This document shows positions 35,502-44,225 of a stretch of DNA of 61,575 bases, piece by piece; positions within the stretch are counted from its first letter, which is position 1; each line of letters begins with the position of its first letter. The notes under the pieces were generated by a model. That model ran no database searches, had not been told where the DNA came from, and saw only the letters and a program-made list of their open reading frames with translations. A program made the translations under genes and the position numbers. Source of the DNA: Rhodoblastus acidophilus (GTDB lineage Bacteria; Pseudomonadota; Alphaproteobacteria; Rhizobiales; Beijerinckiaceae); assembly GCF_025961575.1 (NCBI RefSeq), contig NZ_JAOQNX010000031.1:1-61575 (forward strand). The letters are read 5' to 3'.

Positions 35502-36292
35502 TTTGTCGACCGCTCCGCAAATCGCGCGGGCGCGAAGCGCCGGTCGCTGATCTCGGCGATGAATTTCAGCCGGATCGCCCGGCTGAAATCCTCATAACCC
35601 TTCGCCGGGAGAATGAAGGCGCCGGGTCCGCCGATGACATTCTTGCGGTACCAGGAGTCGAGCGTCACCGGATCGGTGGGCAGTTCGCGCGGCTGAAACG
35701 GCCGGCCAGGGGCGCGATAGGCCCCCGCCCCGACCGGCGCGGCGGGATCGCCCTCGTTCACCGGCAAGCCATTGATGGTCATGCCGGTCGCGAGCAGGGC
35801 GTTGCGCATCTCGGCCGTGGCGGCGTCGCCGTCGCAATTGTCAACGCCGTCGCCGGACACATCCATGACCAGTTTTCCCGCGCGCAGCGGCAGGTCGGGA
35901 AGCGTCTCCTCCAAAACATGTTTCATCATTTCGGCGACACAGGTGAATTCGCCCGCCGGCCTCTGCAGCCGTCGGATTCGCGCGGCGACCTCCGCCGCAT
36001 CGGCCCGCGAACCGATCACAATCCAGGGAACGCCCTCCCGCGCCCGATCCGACCATTGCACGAGGGTGAAGGCGATTCGCTTGTGCGGGCCGCCGAGAAT
36101 CGCGGCGAGCACGCCGGAATCCTCGAGCGCCTTGGCCACGCCGTCCATCTGAAGGGCGAAGCGCCTGTCGTCCACGGAGCCCGAGACATCCACGGACACG
36201 ATCAGCGCGACGTCGACCGCCTCGGCGGCGCGCGCGGGACCGGCCGCGAACAGCATGAACAGCAGACGAATTATGATTGGCCATGCGCGCAA
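35486..36292 (-). CDS. DUF1194 von Willebrand factor A-like exported protein
   Basis: A 268-residue exported protein. Signal peptide (LLFMLFAAGPARA) then a VWA domain with the metal-site DVSGSVDD near residue 35, LVMDVSGDGVDN and a conserved C-terminal GPGAFILPAKGYEDFSRAI typical of DUF1194. Function unknown; MIDAS proteins bind metal-dependent partners. The TTG at 36292 is chosen because GAGGGGAG lies just upstream and a signal peptide begins there; longer frames add Arg-rich sequence. It converges with the repeat protein gene and diverges from the outer membrane factor gene. Confidence 0.82.
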   Translation of the reverse strand: MRAWPIIIRLLFMLFAAGPARAAEAVDVALIVSVDVSGSVDDRRFALQMDGVAKALEDSGVLAAILGGPHKRIAFTLVQWSDRAREGVPWIVIGSRADAAEVAARIRRLQRPAGEFTCVAEMMKHVLEETLPDLPLRAGKLVMDVSGDGVDNCDGDAATAEMRNALLATGMTINGLPVNEGDPAAPVGAGAYRAPGRPFQPRELPTDPVTLDSWYRKNVIGGPGAFILPAKGYEDFSRAIRLKFIAEISDRRFAPARFAERSTNQTSP

Positions 36293-36441
36293 AGGCGGCT
36301 CCCCTCGAGACGCGCGCAGTCTTGAACGCCGCGCCAGGCCTCGCAATTGTGCTAAGGAACACGCGCCGCAGATGCGGCGTCTTGCCTTGTCCTGCGCGTT
36401 CGGGTTAACGCTTTGTTCATCACCCTGAACCGGCCGGGCGG

Positions 36442-37776
36442 ATGACGAGACCTGTTTTCATCGCGGCGCTGGCCGGTCTCTGCCTTGGCGGCCTCGCCGG
36501 GTGCGAGTCCTATAGTGCGCGCCCGCTGACCCTCACCGCCGTCGCGCCAAGCCCGGCGGAGCTGCAAAAAGGCGGCCGCCTCAGTTTTGCCGACCTCGAC
36601 CGGCTGGTTCTGGAGCACAATCCCGATCTGCGCGCCGCCCGCGCAAGACTGGGCGTCGCCCACGCGCAGCTTGCGCAGGCGGGCGCGCTGCCCAATCCGC
36701 AGCTCAGCGTGTCCGCGCCCTTTTTCGTCGGCGGCGGCGATGGCGTGAACGGTTACGGCCTCGGCCTGTCGCAAGACCTCAAATCCCTGGTGCTGCGTCC
36801 CGCGAAAATCGAGGCCGCTGCCAATGCGGCGGCGGAGCTCGACGCCGCCCTGTGCTGGCGGGAATGGCAGACGATCGGCGCCGCGCGCCGTCTCTTCGTC
36901 GACCTCGCGCTGGGCGAACGCGCGCAAGCCCTGATTTCGCGCACGCGCAAACTTGTGGAGGCGCGTTTCGCCCGCGCCAGCGCGGCGATGAACCAGGGCA
37001 ACGCCCCCTCCGCCCTGCTCTCACCTGACCTGAGGGCGGCGGCGGAAGCGCAAAAACTCGAAAACGAACTTTTGCGCGCGCAACTTGCCCGCCGCCACCA
37101 GCTGAACGCGCTGCTGGGCCGCGCCCCCGACGCGCCGCTGTCGCCGGCGGGCGCCGCCGCGCCGCCGCTGAACGCCGCGCGCGTGCGCGACGCCTTGCAA
37201 AATCTGGCGGAGCGGCGGCCCGACCTGATCGCGCTGCGCTACGGCTACCAATCGCAGGATGCGCGCCTGCGCCAGGCCGTGCTCGCGCAATTCCCGAATG
37301 TGACCTTTGGACTCGCGGGCGGGCGCGACAATAACGGCCTGTTCACCATCGGCCCGCAAGCGACGCTGGAGCTGCCGATTTTCGATCGCAACGAGGCGGC
37401 GATCGCCCGGGAAAGCGCGACGCGCGACGCGCTGCGGCAGGAATTCGAGGCGCGGCTGGCCGCGACCACGAACGAAATCACCGCCCTGCTGTCGGAGCAG
37501 GCGCTGGCCGAACGCCAGCTCGCCGGCCTCAAGGGCCGACTGCGCGCAGCGCGGGCCTTCGCCGCGCAAGCCGAGGCCGCCCACGGCAAAAATCTGCTCG
37601 ACGATCGCTCCTGGCAGGAAACGCAGCTCACCTTGTTCACATTGGAGCGCGAAGCGCTGGAGCTGGAGCAGACCCTGCTGGACGGGCAGGCCGCGCTGGC
37701 GACGCTTGTCGGCGACGGCCTGCCGCGGATCTCCATCGACCCCGCTGTTGAAGCGCCACGCGACAGCGCGCTATAG
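36442..37776 (+). CDS. TolC-family outer membrane lipoprotein
   Basis: A 444-residue outer membrane factor. The lipoprotein signal ends LGGLAGC. Two copies of the TolC-type helix pair are visible (LDRLVLEHNPDLRAARARL and NLAERRPDLIALRYGYQSQ), with the beta-barrel strands around FPNVTFGLAGGRDN and ATLELPIFDRNEAAI. It should form a trimeric exit duct for efflux. Its stop lies 23 bases before the adaptor gene, but no inner-membrane pump gene follows. CusC/CzcC-type metal efflux is the nearest match. Confidence 0.88.
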   Translation: MTRPVFIAALAGLCLGGLAGCESYSARPLTLTAVAPSPAELQKGGRLSFADLDRLVLEHNPDLRAARARLGVAHAQLAQAGALPNPQLSVSAPFFVGGGDGVNGYGLGLSQDLKSLVLRPAKIEAAANAAAELDAALCWREWQTIGAARRLFVDLALGERAQALISRTRKLVEARFARASAAMNQGNAPSALLSPDLRAAAEAQKLENELLRAQLARRHQLNALLGRAPDAPLSPAGAAAPPLNAARVRDALQNLAERRPDLIALRYGYQSQDARLRQAVLAQFPNVTFGLAGGRDNNGLFTIGPQATLELPIFDRNEAAIARESATRDALRQEFEARLAATTNEITALLSEQALAERQLAGLKGRLRAARAFAAQAEAAHGKNLLDDRSWQETQLTLFTLEREALELEQTLLDGQAALATLVGDGLPRISIDPAVEAPRDSAL

Positions 37777-37799
37777 GTTCGAAAACTCAGGGAGCGGAT

Positions 37800-38840
37800 T
37801 TGCAGACGCAGGCGAAGACGAAGGGACGCATCGTCGTCATTGTCCTGTGCGTCGCGGGGCTCGCCGCCGCCTATCTGTTCACGCGGGAGCGCACGCCCCC
37901 CGCGCCAAAAGCCGAAGCGAAAGTTGAAGCGCCCCCCGCCCCGCCAGCCGGCGTCGCCGCCGTGGTCATCGTCGATGACGACGACCAGGAGCGCGGCGGC
38001 ATTGTCGCGGAGCCGCCCGCCGAGACGACCGACCAGCCGCAGGCGCGCGCCTACGGCCTGATCAAGCCGCTGGACGGGTTCACGAGCCTGTTCAACGCCA
38101 TCGGCGCGGCGCAACAGCAGGTCAGAACGGCGGAGATCAAGTTTGACGCGGCGCGCGCCGCCGCGACGCGCGCCCGCGACCTGCAAAAGGTCATGCCATC
38201 GGCGGCCTCCCAGGCCGAGATTGCCGAAGCCGCGCTCAGGATCGAAGGCGCCGCGGTCGAGACGGCAAGGGAGCAGCTCCGAGCGTTGCGAACCCAAGCC
38301 ATTCAGGATTGGGGCGCCCAATTGGGCGAGGCTTTGGCGACGCAATCCACGCTGGCCGAAGAGCTCGCCCTGCGCAAGTCCATGCTCGTGCAGCTCACCC
38401 TTCCCGCCGACCTGCCGCCGCCGCCGCGCGCGACCCTGAGTCTTTCCGGCGGCGAACCTGTCGAGGCGCGCCTGCTCTCGCCGGCGACCCAGGCGGAGTC
38501 TCGGCTCGCCGGCCCCAGCTTTTTCTACCTCATGCCGACGCAACCCGCCGCCCTGACCGGCGCCTCCGTGGTCGCCGCGATGCCGAAAGGCCCGCCGCGC
38601 CAAGCCGTCGCGATCAAAGCCGCCTCCGTGGTCTGGCAGGCGGGAAAACCGTGGATTTACGTCAAAGCCGGCGCCGACCGCTTCGAGCGACGAGGTCTGG
38701 GCGACGAGGCGACGCCCACCGCCGACGGCGGCTACGCGGTCCCTTCCTGGCCCAAGGGCCAGGCGCTGGTGGTCGTGGGCGCGCAAGCGCTGCTGACCGA
38801 GGAGACCAAAGCCAAACGCGCCGACGAGGACGACGACTGA
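37800..38840 (+). CDS. Periplasmic adaptor-like protein of an efflux system
   Basis: A 346-residue protein with one N-terminal membrane anchor (about 10-27), a Pro/Ala-rich linker, an acidic DDDDQERGG patch, and a helical hairpin (about 100-195, AIGAAQQQVRTAEIKFDA, ALRTQAIQDWGAQL). Beta-barrel-like segments follow, ending ASVVWQAGKPWIYV as in RND adaptors. A lipoyl half-domain is not clear, so it is a divergent member. TTG start. The C-terminus is KRADEDDD. Paired with the outer membrane factor upstream; the pump must be encoded elsewhere. Confidence 0.7.
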   Translation: MQTQAKTKGRIVVIVLCVAGLAAAYLFTRERTPPAPKAEAKVEAPPAPPAGVAAVVIVDDDDQERGGIVAEPPAETTDQPQARAYGLIKPLDGFTSLFNAIGAAQQQVRTAEIKFDAARAAATRARDLQKVMPSAASQAEIAEAALRIEGAAVETAREQLRALRTQAIQDWGAQLGEALATQSTLAEELALRKSMLVQLTLPADLPPPPRATLSLSGGEPVEARLLSPATQAESRLAGPSFFYLMPTQPAALTGASVVAAMPKGPPRQAVAIKAASVVWQAGKPWIYVKAGADRFERRGLGDEATPTADGGYAVPSWPKGQALVVVGAQALLTEETKAKRADEDDD

Positions 38841-38965
38841 GCGGCCTCACCACATCGTGACCGCGACGCGGCCGATTCCGCCTTGTCTCGAGGACCCGCG
38901 CGGGCAAGATTTCGTTCAGGCCCGGGCGGGGCCTTGATTCAGCCCCATCGCGGATGAGGTGGAAC

Positions 38966-39583
38966 ATGGGCGGTCTGTCAAAAAGCGTGGTCTCGATTGC
39001 TGGCGCGTTTTTTTCCATGAGCGCGCTTGTCGTCATGAGCGCGCCGGCCAGCGCGACGAATTTCTGGGAAGATTTGTTCGGCTTTCCGCCGTCGCGAACC
39101 GACGGGGCCGGGGCGAGCGCGCCCTATCGCGCGGCCCCGCCGCGCCGCGCCAAGGCGGCCAAGGCGTCATCAGGCTTCACCATCCGCAACCACGTCAGAG
39201 TCGTCGTCAGTCACGGCGACGCGATCGCCACGGATTATCTGAAAAGCGCTGAATTCACGCAGCTTTTCAACTCGACAGCGCCGGGCGCCACCAAGGAGGC
39301 GCTCACCTATCTGCTGAAGCACGACCCCACCCTGCAACCGGGTGACGCGGTGGTGACCCGCGCGGGCGTGGTGGTGCTCGACGCCGACCAGCGGAAATTC
39401 GCGCCGGCGTCCAAGACCTTCGACAAGAGCCTGCGCGAACGCTTGCTCGCCTTCAGCGCGCCGAAGGCGTCGCCGCTGGAGCGGACGGCGGTTCAGACCG
39501 CCTCGGACGAGACGCAGGCGCCGCTGGCCTTCAGCATCAGGGTCTCGGACGGCCAGCCCATTCGCTATGTCGGCGGCCTCTAG
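38966..39583 (+). CDS. Exported protein of unknown function
   Basis: A 205-residue exported protein. Signal peptide 1-31 (ends ASA), then a Pro/Arg/Ala-rich linker and a domain beginning FTIRNHVRVVVSHGDAI. The C-terminal part is charged (SLRERLLAFSAP). No Cys or known motif. The DUF family cannot be named from sequence alone. ATG chosen so that the signal peptide starts the frame. It stands alone after the efflux pair. Confidence 0.6.
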   Translation: MGGLSKSVVSIAGAFFSMSALVVMSAPASATNFWEDLFGFPPSRTDGAGASAPYRAAPPRRAKAAKASSGFTIRNHVRVVVSHGDAIATDYLKSAEFTQLFNSTAPGATKEALTYLLKHDPTLQPGDAVVTRAGVVVLDADQRKFAPASKTFDKSLRERLLAFSAPKASPLERTAVQTASDETQAPLAFSIRVSDGQPIRYVGGL

Positions 39584-39695
39584 AACAGGCTGCTAAACGA
39601 GTCCCTTCCGATGGCCAGGGTTCGATGCTTCGACAGGCTCGGCCGCTTGCGCGCCATGAGGGATTTTCTTCATATAAAATAATCGAGTAGCCCTC

Positions 39696-39736
39696 GCCCT
39701 GAGGAGCCCGCCATGGCGGTCGTCTCGAAGAGCGGG
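39696..39736. repeat. Intergenic CCCTGAGGA...TCTCGAAG palindrome, second copy
   Basis: GCCCTGAGGAGCCCGC and GGCGGTCGTCTCGAAGAGCG repeat the dyad seen at 22363-22406. The rest of the 252-base gap 39584-39835 has a related CTTCGACAGGCTCGG stretch near 39630 and no coding signs. Confidence 0.5.
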
Positions 39737-39835
39737 GGCGGGCCACGGGTTTTCAGCAGTCTGCCGTGGAACGTCCGCCCTGCGCAAAGTTTGAGCCCGT
39801 GTCACGAACGGGCTCATAATCTATCCGACTCACTG

Positions 39836-40045
39836 TCACGCGAAGTCGGGCTGCTCGCCGCTTTCCGCGCGCTCCGGCAAGACGCCGGGCATTTCGTCGC
39901 GCAAGAGTTTCAGCGCTTCCATGATGTGATCGAGCGCGCGCAGGGTCGCGACTTCATCGCCGGCGCCGAGCGAAAGCTCCATCTGAGCAAACAAGAGATT
40001 GATTTCGATCAATTCAGTCACGTTAGGGTCATCGCTGTTGCTCAC
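39836..40045 (-). CDS. Small LIEIN-motif protein, paralogue 2
   Basis: A 69-residue soluble protein related to the one at 2343-2540. Shared core: TELIEINLLFAQMELSLG then helix HIMEALKLLRDE, against IELIEINLMFAQLDLTLG and HIQEALRQIRAE. The remaining tail is acidic and disordered. The GTG at 40045 has AAGGGG seven bases upstream; a GTG at 40084 would add 13 residues. No known family. A sigma-54-like site and an FNR box lie upstream, so expression may depend on nitrogen or oxygen. Confidence 0.6.
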   Translation of the reverse strand: MSNSDDPNVTELIEINLLFAQMELSLGAGDEVATLRALDHIMEALKLLRDEMPGVLPERAESGEQPDFA

Positions 40046-40127
40046 CGGCAGCCCCTTCAATCTCGTGAAGCTTAAGTTTGCCACGAAACCAAGGCCTGCC
40101 CAAGTGAAATGCGCGCAAGAGGTTCAT

Positions 40128-40144
40128 CCGCAAGAACAAATCCA
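40128..40144 (-). promoter_or_regulatory. Weak sigma-54-like promoter for LIEIN paralogue 2
   Basis: On the minus strand TGGATTTGTTCTTGCGG keeps TGG, TTGC and the GG-N10-GC spacing but not the CAC part of the -24 element. It lies 45-85 bases from the two possible starts. The parallel with the better site before paralogue 1 is what makes it worth listing. Confidence 0.3.
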
Positions 40145-40183
40145 CGAGAATTGCGGATCAAACCATTGGTCCTTCGACCTTAA

Positions 40184-40197
40184 TTGATCCACATCAA
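40184..40197. promoter_or_regulatory. FNR/FixK box
   Basis: TTGATCCACATCAA is a perfect match to TTGAT-N4-ATCAA. It lies in the divergent region between LIEIN paralogue 2 and the thioredoxin-fold gene, 120 bases before the latter. Which of the two it serves cannot be decided; no clear -10 sits at the usual distance on either side. Confidence 0.65.
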
Positions 40198-40316
40198 ATA
40201 GACGCGCCGCCAAGGCGCGCGGACTCTCGCCGCGGTCTCGCAGAGTTTTTCCTTTGATTCTGATTCGGCAAAGACCCACTCTTAGCGGAACGCCGCCAGG
40301 GGGCGGTGAAAACGGA

Positions 40317-40886
40317 ATGTCCAGAATGGCCGCCAGCCCCGAAAACATCGCCTTCGATCTCCCCGCGCCGGATTTTTGCCTGCCCGGCGTCGATGGCCGC
40401 ACTTACACCTTCGCCGATGTCGCGGGCGAAAAGGGAACGGTGATCGTTTTCATCTGCAACCATTGCCCCTATGTGCTCGCCATCATCGACCGCCTCGCCG
40501 CCGACGCGCGCACGCTGAGGGCGGAAGGCGTCGGCTTCGCCGCGATCTGCGCCAATGATGCGGCGACCTATCCCGACGATTCCTTCCCCAACATGAAACG
40601 CTTCGCGGAAAGGCACGCCCTGCCCTTCCCCTATCTCCATGACGAAACGCAAGCCGTGGCGCGCGCCTATGACGCGGTCTGCACCCCGGATTTTTTCGGC
40701 TATGGCGCGGACCGGAAACTCAAATACCGCGGCCGCCTCGACGAGGGCCGCACCAGCCCGCCGCCCGCTGGCGCGCGGCGCGAGCTGGTCGAGGCGATGC
40801 GGGCGATCTCTGGAAACAACAAGGTCCCGCCGGATCAGACGCCGTCCATCGGCTGTTCGATAAAATGGAAGCCAAACAAAGGCTAA
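40317..40886 (+). CDS. AhpC/TSA-like thioredoxin-family protein
   Basis: A 189-residue thioredoxin-fold protein. The active-site region is VFICNHCPYV (CxxC, about residue 48), in the place of the peroxiredoxin CP loop, with PAPDFCLPGVDG before it and TPDFFGYGADRKLKYRGR after it. This subgroup is cytosolic and of unknown substrate; a thiol reductase or peroxidase role is likely. The ATG has GGAA just upstream, a weak site. An FNR box 120 bases upstream suggests low-oxygen control. Confidence 0.8.
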   Translation: MSRMAASPENIAFDLPAPDFCLPGVDGRTYTFADVAGEKGTVIVFICNHCPYVLAIIDRLAADARTLRAEGVGFAAICANDAATYPDDSFPNMKRFAERHALPFPYLHDETQAVARAYDAVCTPDFFGYGADRKLKYRGRLDEGRTSPPPAGARRELVEAMRAISGNNKVPPDQTPSIGCSIKWKPNKG

Positions 40887-40906
40887 ACGCCTCCCATCGC
40901 CATGAT

Positions 40907-40946
40907 GTGGAAACATGGCTTCCCTCAGCGGAAGCTATGTTTCCAC
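40907..40946. repeat. Strong hairpin after the thioredoxin-fold gene
   Basis: GTGGAAACATGGCTTCC and GGAAGCTATGTTTCCAC are complementary over 17 bases with one mismatch, loop CTCAGC. No T-run follows. It may act as a transcript 3' end or a protein-binding dyad between this gene and the hox operon. Confidence 0.6.
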
Positions 40947-41030
40947 ACAAGGCCACAAACCGCGCCGCCGCGGGTAAAATATGGAAATCAGGCTTCTAGT
41001 CCCAACATATGACACGCGCGGCGCGCCGAT

Positions 41031-41073
41031 TTGATCCTCATCAAGTCTTGGAATTGTCACAGCCGCTTATCTT
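41031..41073 (+). promoter_or_regulatory. FNR/FixK-dependent promoter of the hox operon
   Basis: TTGATCCTCATCAA (41031-41044) is a perfect FNR/FixK box. A -10-like CTTATCTT lies at 41066-41073, so the box would be centred near -41.5, the class II activator position. The predicted start is near 41079, 59 bases before hoxF. Confidence 0.7.
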
Positions 41074-41137
41074 CCGTCATCTGCGGCGCGTCGCCGCAAG
41101 TCCTGCGACCAATCCGCGCGGAAAACAGGGTGCGCCC

Positions 41138-42952
41138 ATGACGGAAGCCATTGTTGAACCCGAAATTCTTGAGCCGATCATCGCGCGATTCAACGGCGAC
41201 CCCGGCAATCTCCTGCAAATCCTGATCGAGGCGCAAAACGCGCTCGACTGGCTCTCGCCGGCGACCCAGGGTTTTATCGCCAGAAGCCTCGACCTCCCGG
41301 TCACCCGCGTCGCCAAGGTGGTGCAGTTCTACACCCACCTCTACGACACGCCGCGCGGCAAATATCGCGTGCTGTTCTCGCACAACATCACCGACCGCAT
41401 GGCCGGCTCCCCCGCGCTGATGGCGCATATGCTCAAGCGCCTGAAGCTGAAGCGCGGCGTGGTCTCCGAGGACGGCCTGGTCAGCGTCGGCAAGACCTCA
41501 TGCACCGGCATGTGCGACCAGGGCCCGGCGATTCTCGTCAACAACCGCGCCATCACCAAGCTGACGCTGCGCCGCATCGACGAAATCTGCGACTTGATCC
41601 GCGCCAAAGCGCCCCTCGCCAACTGGCCGGCCCATTATTTCCGCGTCGAGGACAATATCGAGCGCGCCGACATGCTGCTCGGCTCGGCCTATGCCCCCGG
41701 CGAGGCCTTGCGCGCCGCGATCGCCTGCGGGCCCACCGGCATGATGGCGGAAATGCGCAAGTCCAACCTGCGCGGCCGCGGCGGCGCCGGTTTCACCACC
41801 GCCGTGAAATGGGAAGCCTGCCGCGACGCCCCCGGCGACGAACGCTATATCGTCTGCAACGCCGACGAGGGCGAGCCCGGCACGTTCAAGGACCGCGTGC
41901 TGCTGCAAAGTTTTTCGGAACGCGTGTTCGAAGGCATGGCCATCGCCGGCTATGTCACCGGCGCCCGCAAAGGCCTCGTCTATCTGCGCGGCGAATACAC
42001 CTATTTGCGCGCCCCGCTCGAGGCCAAGCTCAGCGAAATGCGCCGCAACCGCCTGCTCGGCATGAGCATTTGCGGCGTGCCCGGTTTTGACTTCGACATT
42101 GTCATCCACATGGGCGCCGGCGCCTATGTCTGCGGCGAGGAAACCGCGCTGATCGAATCGCTCGAGGGCAAGCCGGGCCACCCGCGCATCAGACCGCCCT
42201 TCCCGGTCACCTGCGGCTATAAGAACAAGCCGACCGTGGTCAACAATGTCGAGACCCTGTGCAAGGTCACGGAAGTGGCGCTGCACGGCGGCCTCGCCTA
42301 TGCCGGCACCGGCACGCGCCAATCCGCGGGCACCAAAATCATTTCGGTCTCGGGCGATGTCGAGCGCCCCGGCCTCTACGAATATCCGTTCGGCGTGCGC
42401 GTTTCCCAGGTTCTGGAGGACGCCGGCGCCTATGACGCCATTGCGGTGCAGATTTCTGGCGCGGCGGGCCAGTGCCTGACGCCGCAGGAATTCGGCCGCC
42501 GCATCGCGTTTGAAGACGTGCCGACCTCCGGCTCGTTCATGGTGTTCGGCAACAATCGCGACCTCTTCGAAGCCGCGCTCAATTACGCGCATTTCTTCGA
42601 ACACGAATCCTGCGGCTTCTGCACCCCCTGCCGCGTCGGCTCGGCGCTGGTCGCGCGCATCATGGAGAAAATCCACTCAGGCCATGGCGCCCGCTACGAG
42701 TTCAACGAACTCACCCGCATTTCGCAGCTGATGAGCACGTCGAGCCATTGCGGCCTGGGCAGCGCCGCGACCAATGCGCTCCAGGACATTATGAAGAAAT
42801 TCCCGACCGCCTTCGACCGCCGCCTGATCAAGCGCGACTTCGAGCCGGGCTTCGACCTTGACGCGGCCCTCGCCCGGGCGCGCGAAGTCTCCGCGCGCGA
42901 CGACGCCAACGCCCATCTGGACGCCCATCTCGCCGAAGGAGCTGACGCGTGA
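41138..42952 (+). CDS. hoxF: NAD-reducing bidirectional hydrogenase, diaphorase subunit HoxF
   Basis: A 604-residue fusion of NuoE- and NuoF-like parts. The N-terminal 170 residues hold the 2Fe-2S thioredoxin-like domain (TSCTGMCDQGPAILVN). Then the FMN/NADH domain: RGRGGAGFTTAVKWE, NADEGEPGTFKDR and GAGAYVCGEETALIESLEG (19 residues). The 4Fe-4S site is ESCGFCTPCR with SSHCGLG. It exchanges electrons between NAD(H) and the iron-sulfur chain of HoxU. The ATG at 41138 gives the family length; earlier in-frame ATG at 41009 adds unrelated sequence that overlaps the FNR box. The end overlaps hoxU as GTGA. Confidence 0.95.
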   Translation: MTEAIVEPEILEPIIARFNGDPGNLLQILIEAQNALDWLSPATQGFIARSLDLPVTRVAKVVQFYTHLYDTPRGKYRVLFSHNITDRMAGSPALMAHMLKRLKLKRGVVSEDGLVSVGKTSCTGMCDQGPAILVNNRAITKLTLRRIDEICDLIRAKAPLANWPAHYFRVEDNIERADMLLGSAYAPGEALRAAIACGPTGMMAEMRKSNLRGRGGAGFTTAVKWEACRDAPGDERYIVCNADEGEPGTFKDRVLLQSFSERVFEGMAIAGYVTGARKGLVYLRGEYTYLRAPLEAKLSEMRRNRLLGMSICGVPGFDFDIVIHMGAGAYVCGEETALIESLEGKPGHPRIRPPFPVTCGYKNKPTVVNNVETLCKVTEVALHGGLAYAGTGTRQSAGTKIISVSGDVERPGLYEYPFGVRVSQVLEDAGAYDAIAVQISGAAGQCLTPQEFGRRIAFEDVPTSGSFMVFGNNRDLFEAALNYAHFFEHESCGFCTPCRVGSALVARIMEKIHSGHGARYEFNELTRISQLMSTSSHCGLGSAATNALQDIMKKFPTAFDRRLIKRDFEPGFDLDAALARAREVSARDDANAHLDAHLAEGADA

Positions 42953-43665
42953 CCGACATTCCCAACACCTTCAATCTGGACGGCGAGCCGATCCGCTTCG
43001 AGCCCGGCGAGACCATCCTGCAGGCGGCGCTGAAGGCGGGCCATTTCATTCCGCATCTGTGCTTCAGCCCGGAATTCAAGCCGCACGGCTCCTGCAAATT
43101 GTGCATTGTCGTGGTCAACAACCGCACCGGCTCGTCCTGCGCGATGAAAGCCCTGCCGGGACTCGAAGTGCAGTCCGACACGCCCGACCTCAACCATCGC
43201 CGGCGCACGCTGCTGCAAATGCTGTTCGTCGAGGGCAACCATTTTTGCCCGGGCTGCGAGAAGAGCGGCAATTGCAAATTGCAGGCGCTCGCCTACGACC
43301 TCGAAATGTTCAACGACCATTTCACGCACTTTTTTCAGCCGCGTGAAGTCGACGCCTCGCATCCCGATTTCTTCCTCGACCGCAACCGCTGCATCAATTG
43401 CGAGCTGTGCGTGCGCGCCAGCCGCGATGTTGACGGCAAGGACGTGTTCGGCCTCGCCGGCCGCGGCCGCAATTCGCATCTGGTGGTGAATTCGCCGAGC
43501 GGAAAGCTGGGCGACAGCACGTTCGCCAAGGGCGACAAGGCGGCGGAGGTGTGCCCCGTGGGCGCGCTGCTGCCCAAGGGCCAAGGGTTCAAAAAGCCGA
43601 TCGGCGCGCGGCTCTACGACAACGCCCCGATCAGCCAGAGTTTTGGCGTGAAGGAGGAAGTGTGA
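42949..43665 (+). CDS. hoxU: Hydrogenase diaphorase subunit HoxU
   Basis: A 238-residue NuoG-N-like iron-sulfur protein. N-terminal ferredoxin-type 2Fe-2S domain (PHLCFSPEFKPHGSCKLC and SSCAM), then the His/Cys cluster GNHFCPGCEKSGNCKLQ and the 4Fe-4S set CINCELCVRASRDVDG with CPVGALL. It links HoxF to the hydrogenase module. GTG start within the hoxF stop; hoxY begins two bases after its stop. Confidence 0.95.
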   Translation: MTDIPNTFNLDGEPIRFEPGETILQAALKAGHFIPHLCFSPEFKPHGSCKLCIVVVNNRTGSSCAMKALPGLEVQSDTPDLNHRRRTLLQMLFVEGNHFCPGCEKSGNCKLQALAYDLEMFNDHFTHFFQPREVDASHPDFFLDRNRCINCELCVRASRDVDGKDVFGLAGRGRNSHLVVNSPSGKLGDSTFAKGDKAAEVCPVGALLPKGQGFKKPIGARLYDNAPISQSFGVKEEV

Positions 43666-43666
43666 C

Positions 43667-44218
43667 ATGAACATGCGTCCTCCCATGAAAAAGCTGAAAG
43701 TCGCGACAGCATCATTGTCGGGCTGTTTTGGCTGCCACATGTCGCTGCTCGACATTGACGAGCGCCTGCTGGAGCTGGCGAAACTCGTCGATTTCGACAA
43801 ATCGCCGATCACCGACATCAAGGAGTGCGGCCCCTGCGACATCGCGCTGATCGAGGGCGCGGTGTGCAATTCCGAAAACGTCCACGTCCTCCGGGAATTG
43901 CGCAAGAACTGCAAGATGCTGGTGGCGGTCGGCGCCTGCGCCATCACCGGCGGCCTGCCGGCCCAGCGCAACCGCTTCGACGTCGGCGACATTCTGGAGC
44001 GCTGCTATTGCGACATGCCGGGCGCGCAGACCCGCGTCCCCGATGATCCCGAACTGCCGCTGCTGCTGGACAAGGTCTATCCGCTCAACGAAATCGTCCG
44101 CGTCGACTATTTCATTCCGGGCTGCCCGCCCTCGGGCGACGCCCTTTGGAAATATCTGACCGATCTGATCAGCGGGCGCATGCCCCGTCTGGACTATCAA
44201 TCCTTCCGTTTCGATTGA
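43667..44218 (+). CDS. hoxY: Hydrogenase small subunit HoxY
   Basis: A 183-residue small subunit with one proximal 4Fe-4S cluster, as in cytosolic NAD-linked enzymes: SLSGCFGCHMSLLD, then GAVCN, GACAITGG and PGCPPSGDAL supply the cysteines. It lacks the Tat signal and extra clusters of membrane-bound hydrogenases. The start follows AAGGAGG; an ATG at 43685 is less likely. Confidence 0.95.
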   Translation: MNMRPPMKKLKVATASLSGCFGCHMSLLDIDERLLELAKLVDFDKSPITDIKECGPCDIALIEGAVCNSENVHVLRELRKNCKMLVAVGACAITGGLPAQRNRFDVGDILERCYCDMPGAQTRVPDDPELPLLLDKVYPLNEIVRVDYFIPGCPPSGDALWKYLTDLISGRMPRLDYQSFRFD

Positions 44219-44225
44219 GGCTCAA

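Noticed and set aside
41009-41137. Earlier start of hoxF at 41009
   Set aside because: It would place the FNR box inside the gene and add residues not seen in HoxF; the ATG at 41138 gives the family length.
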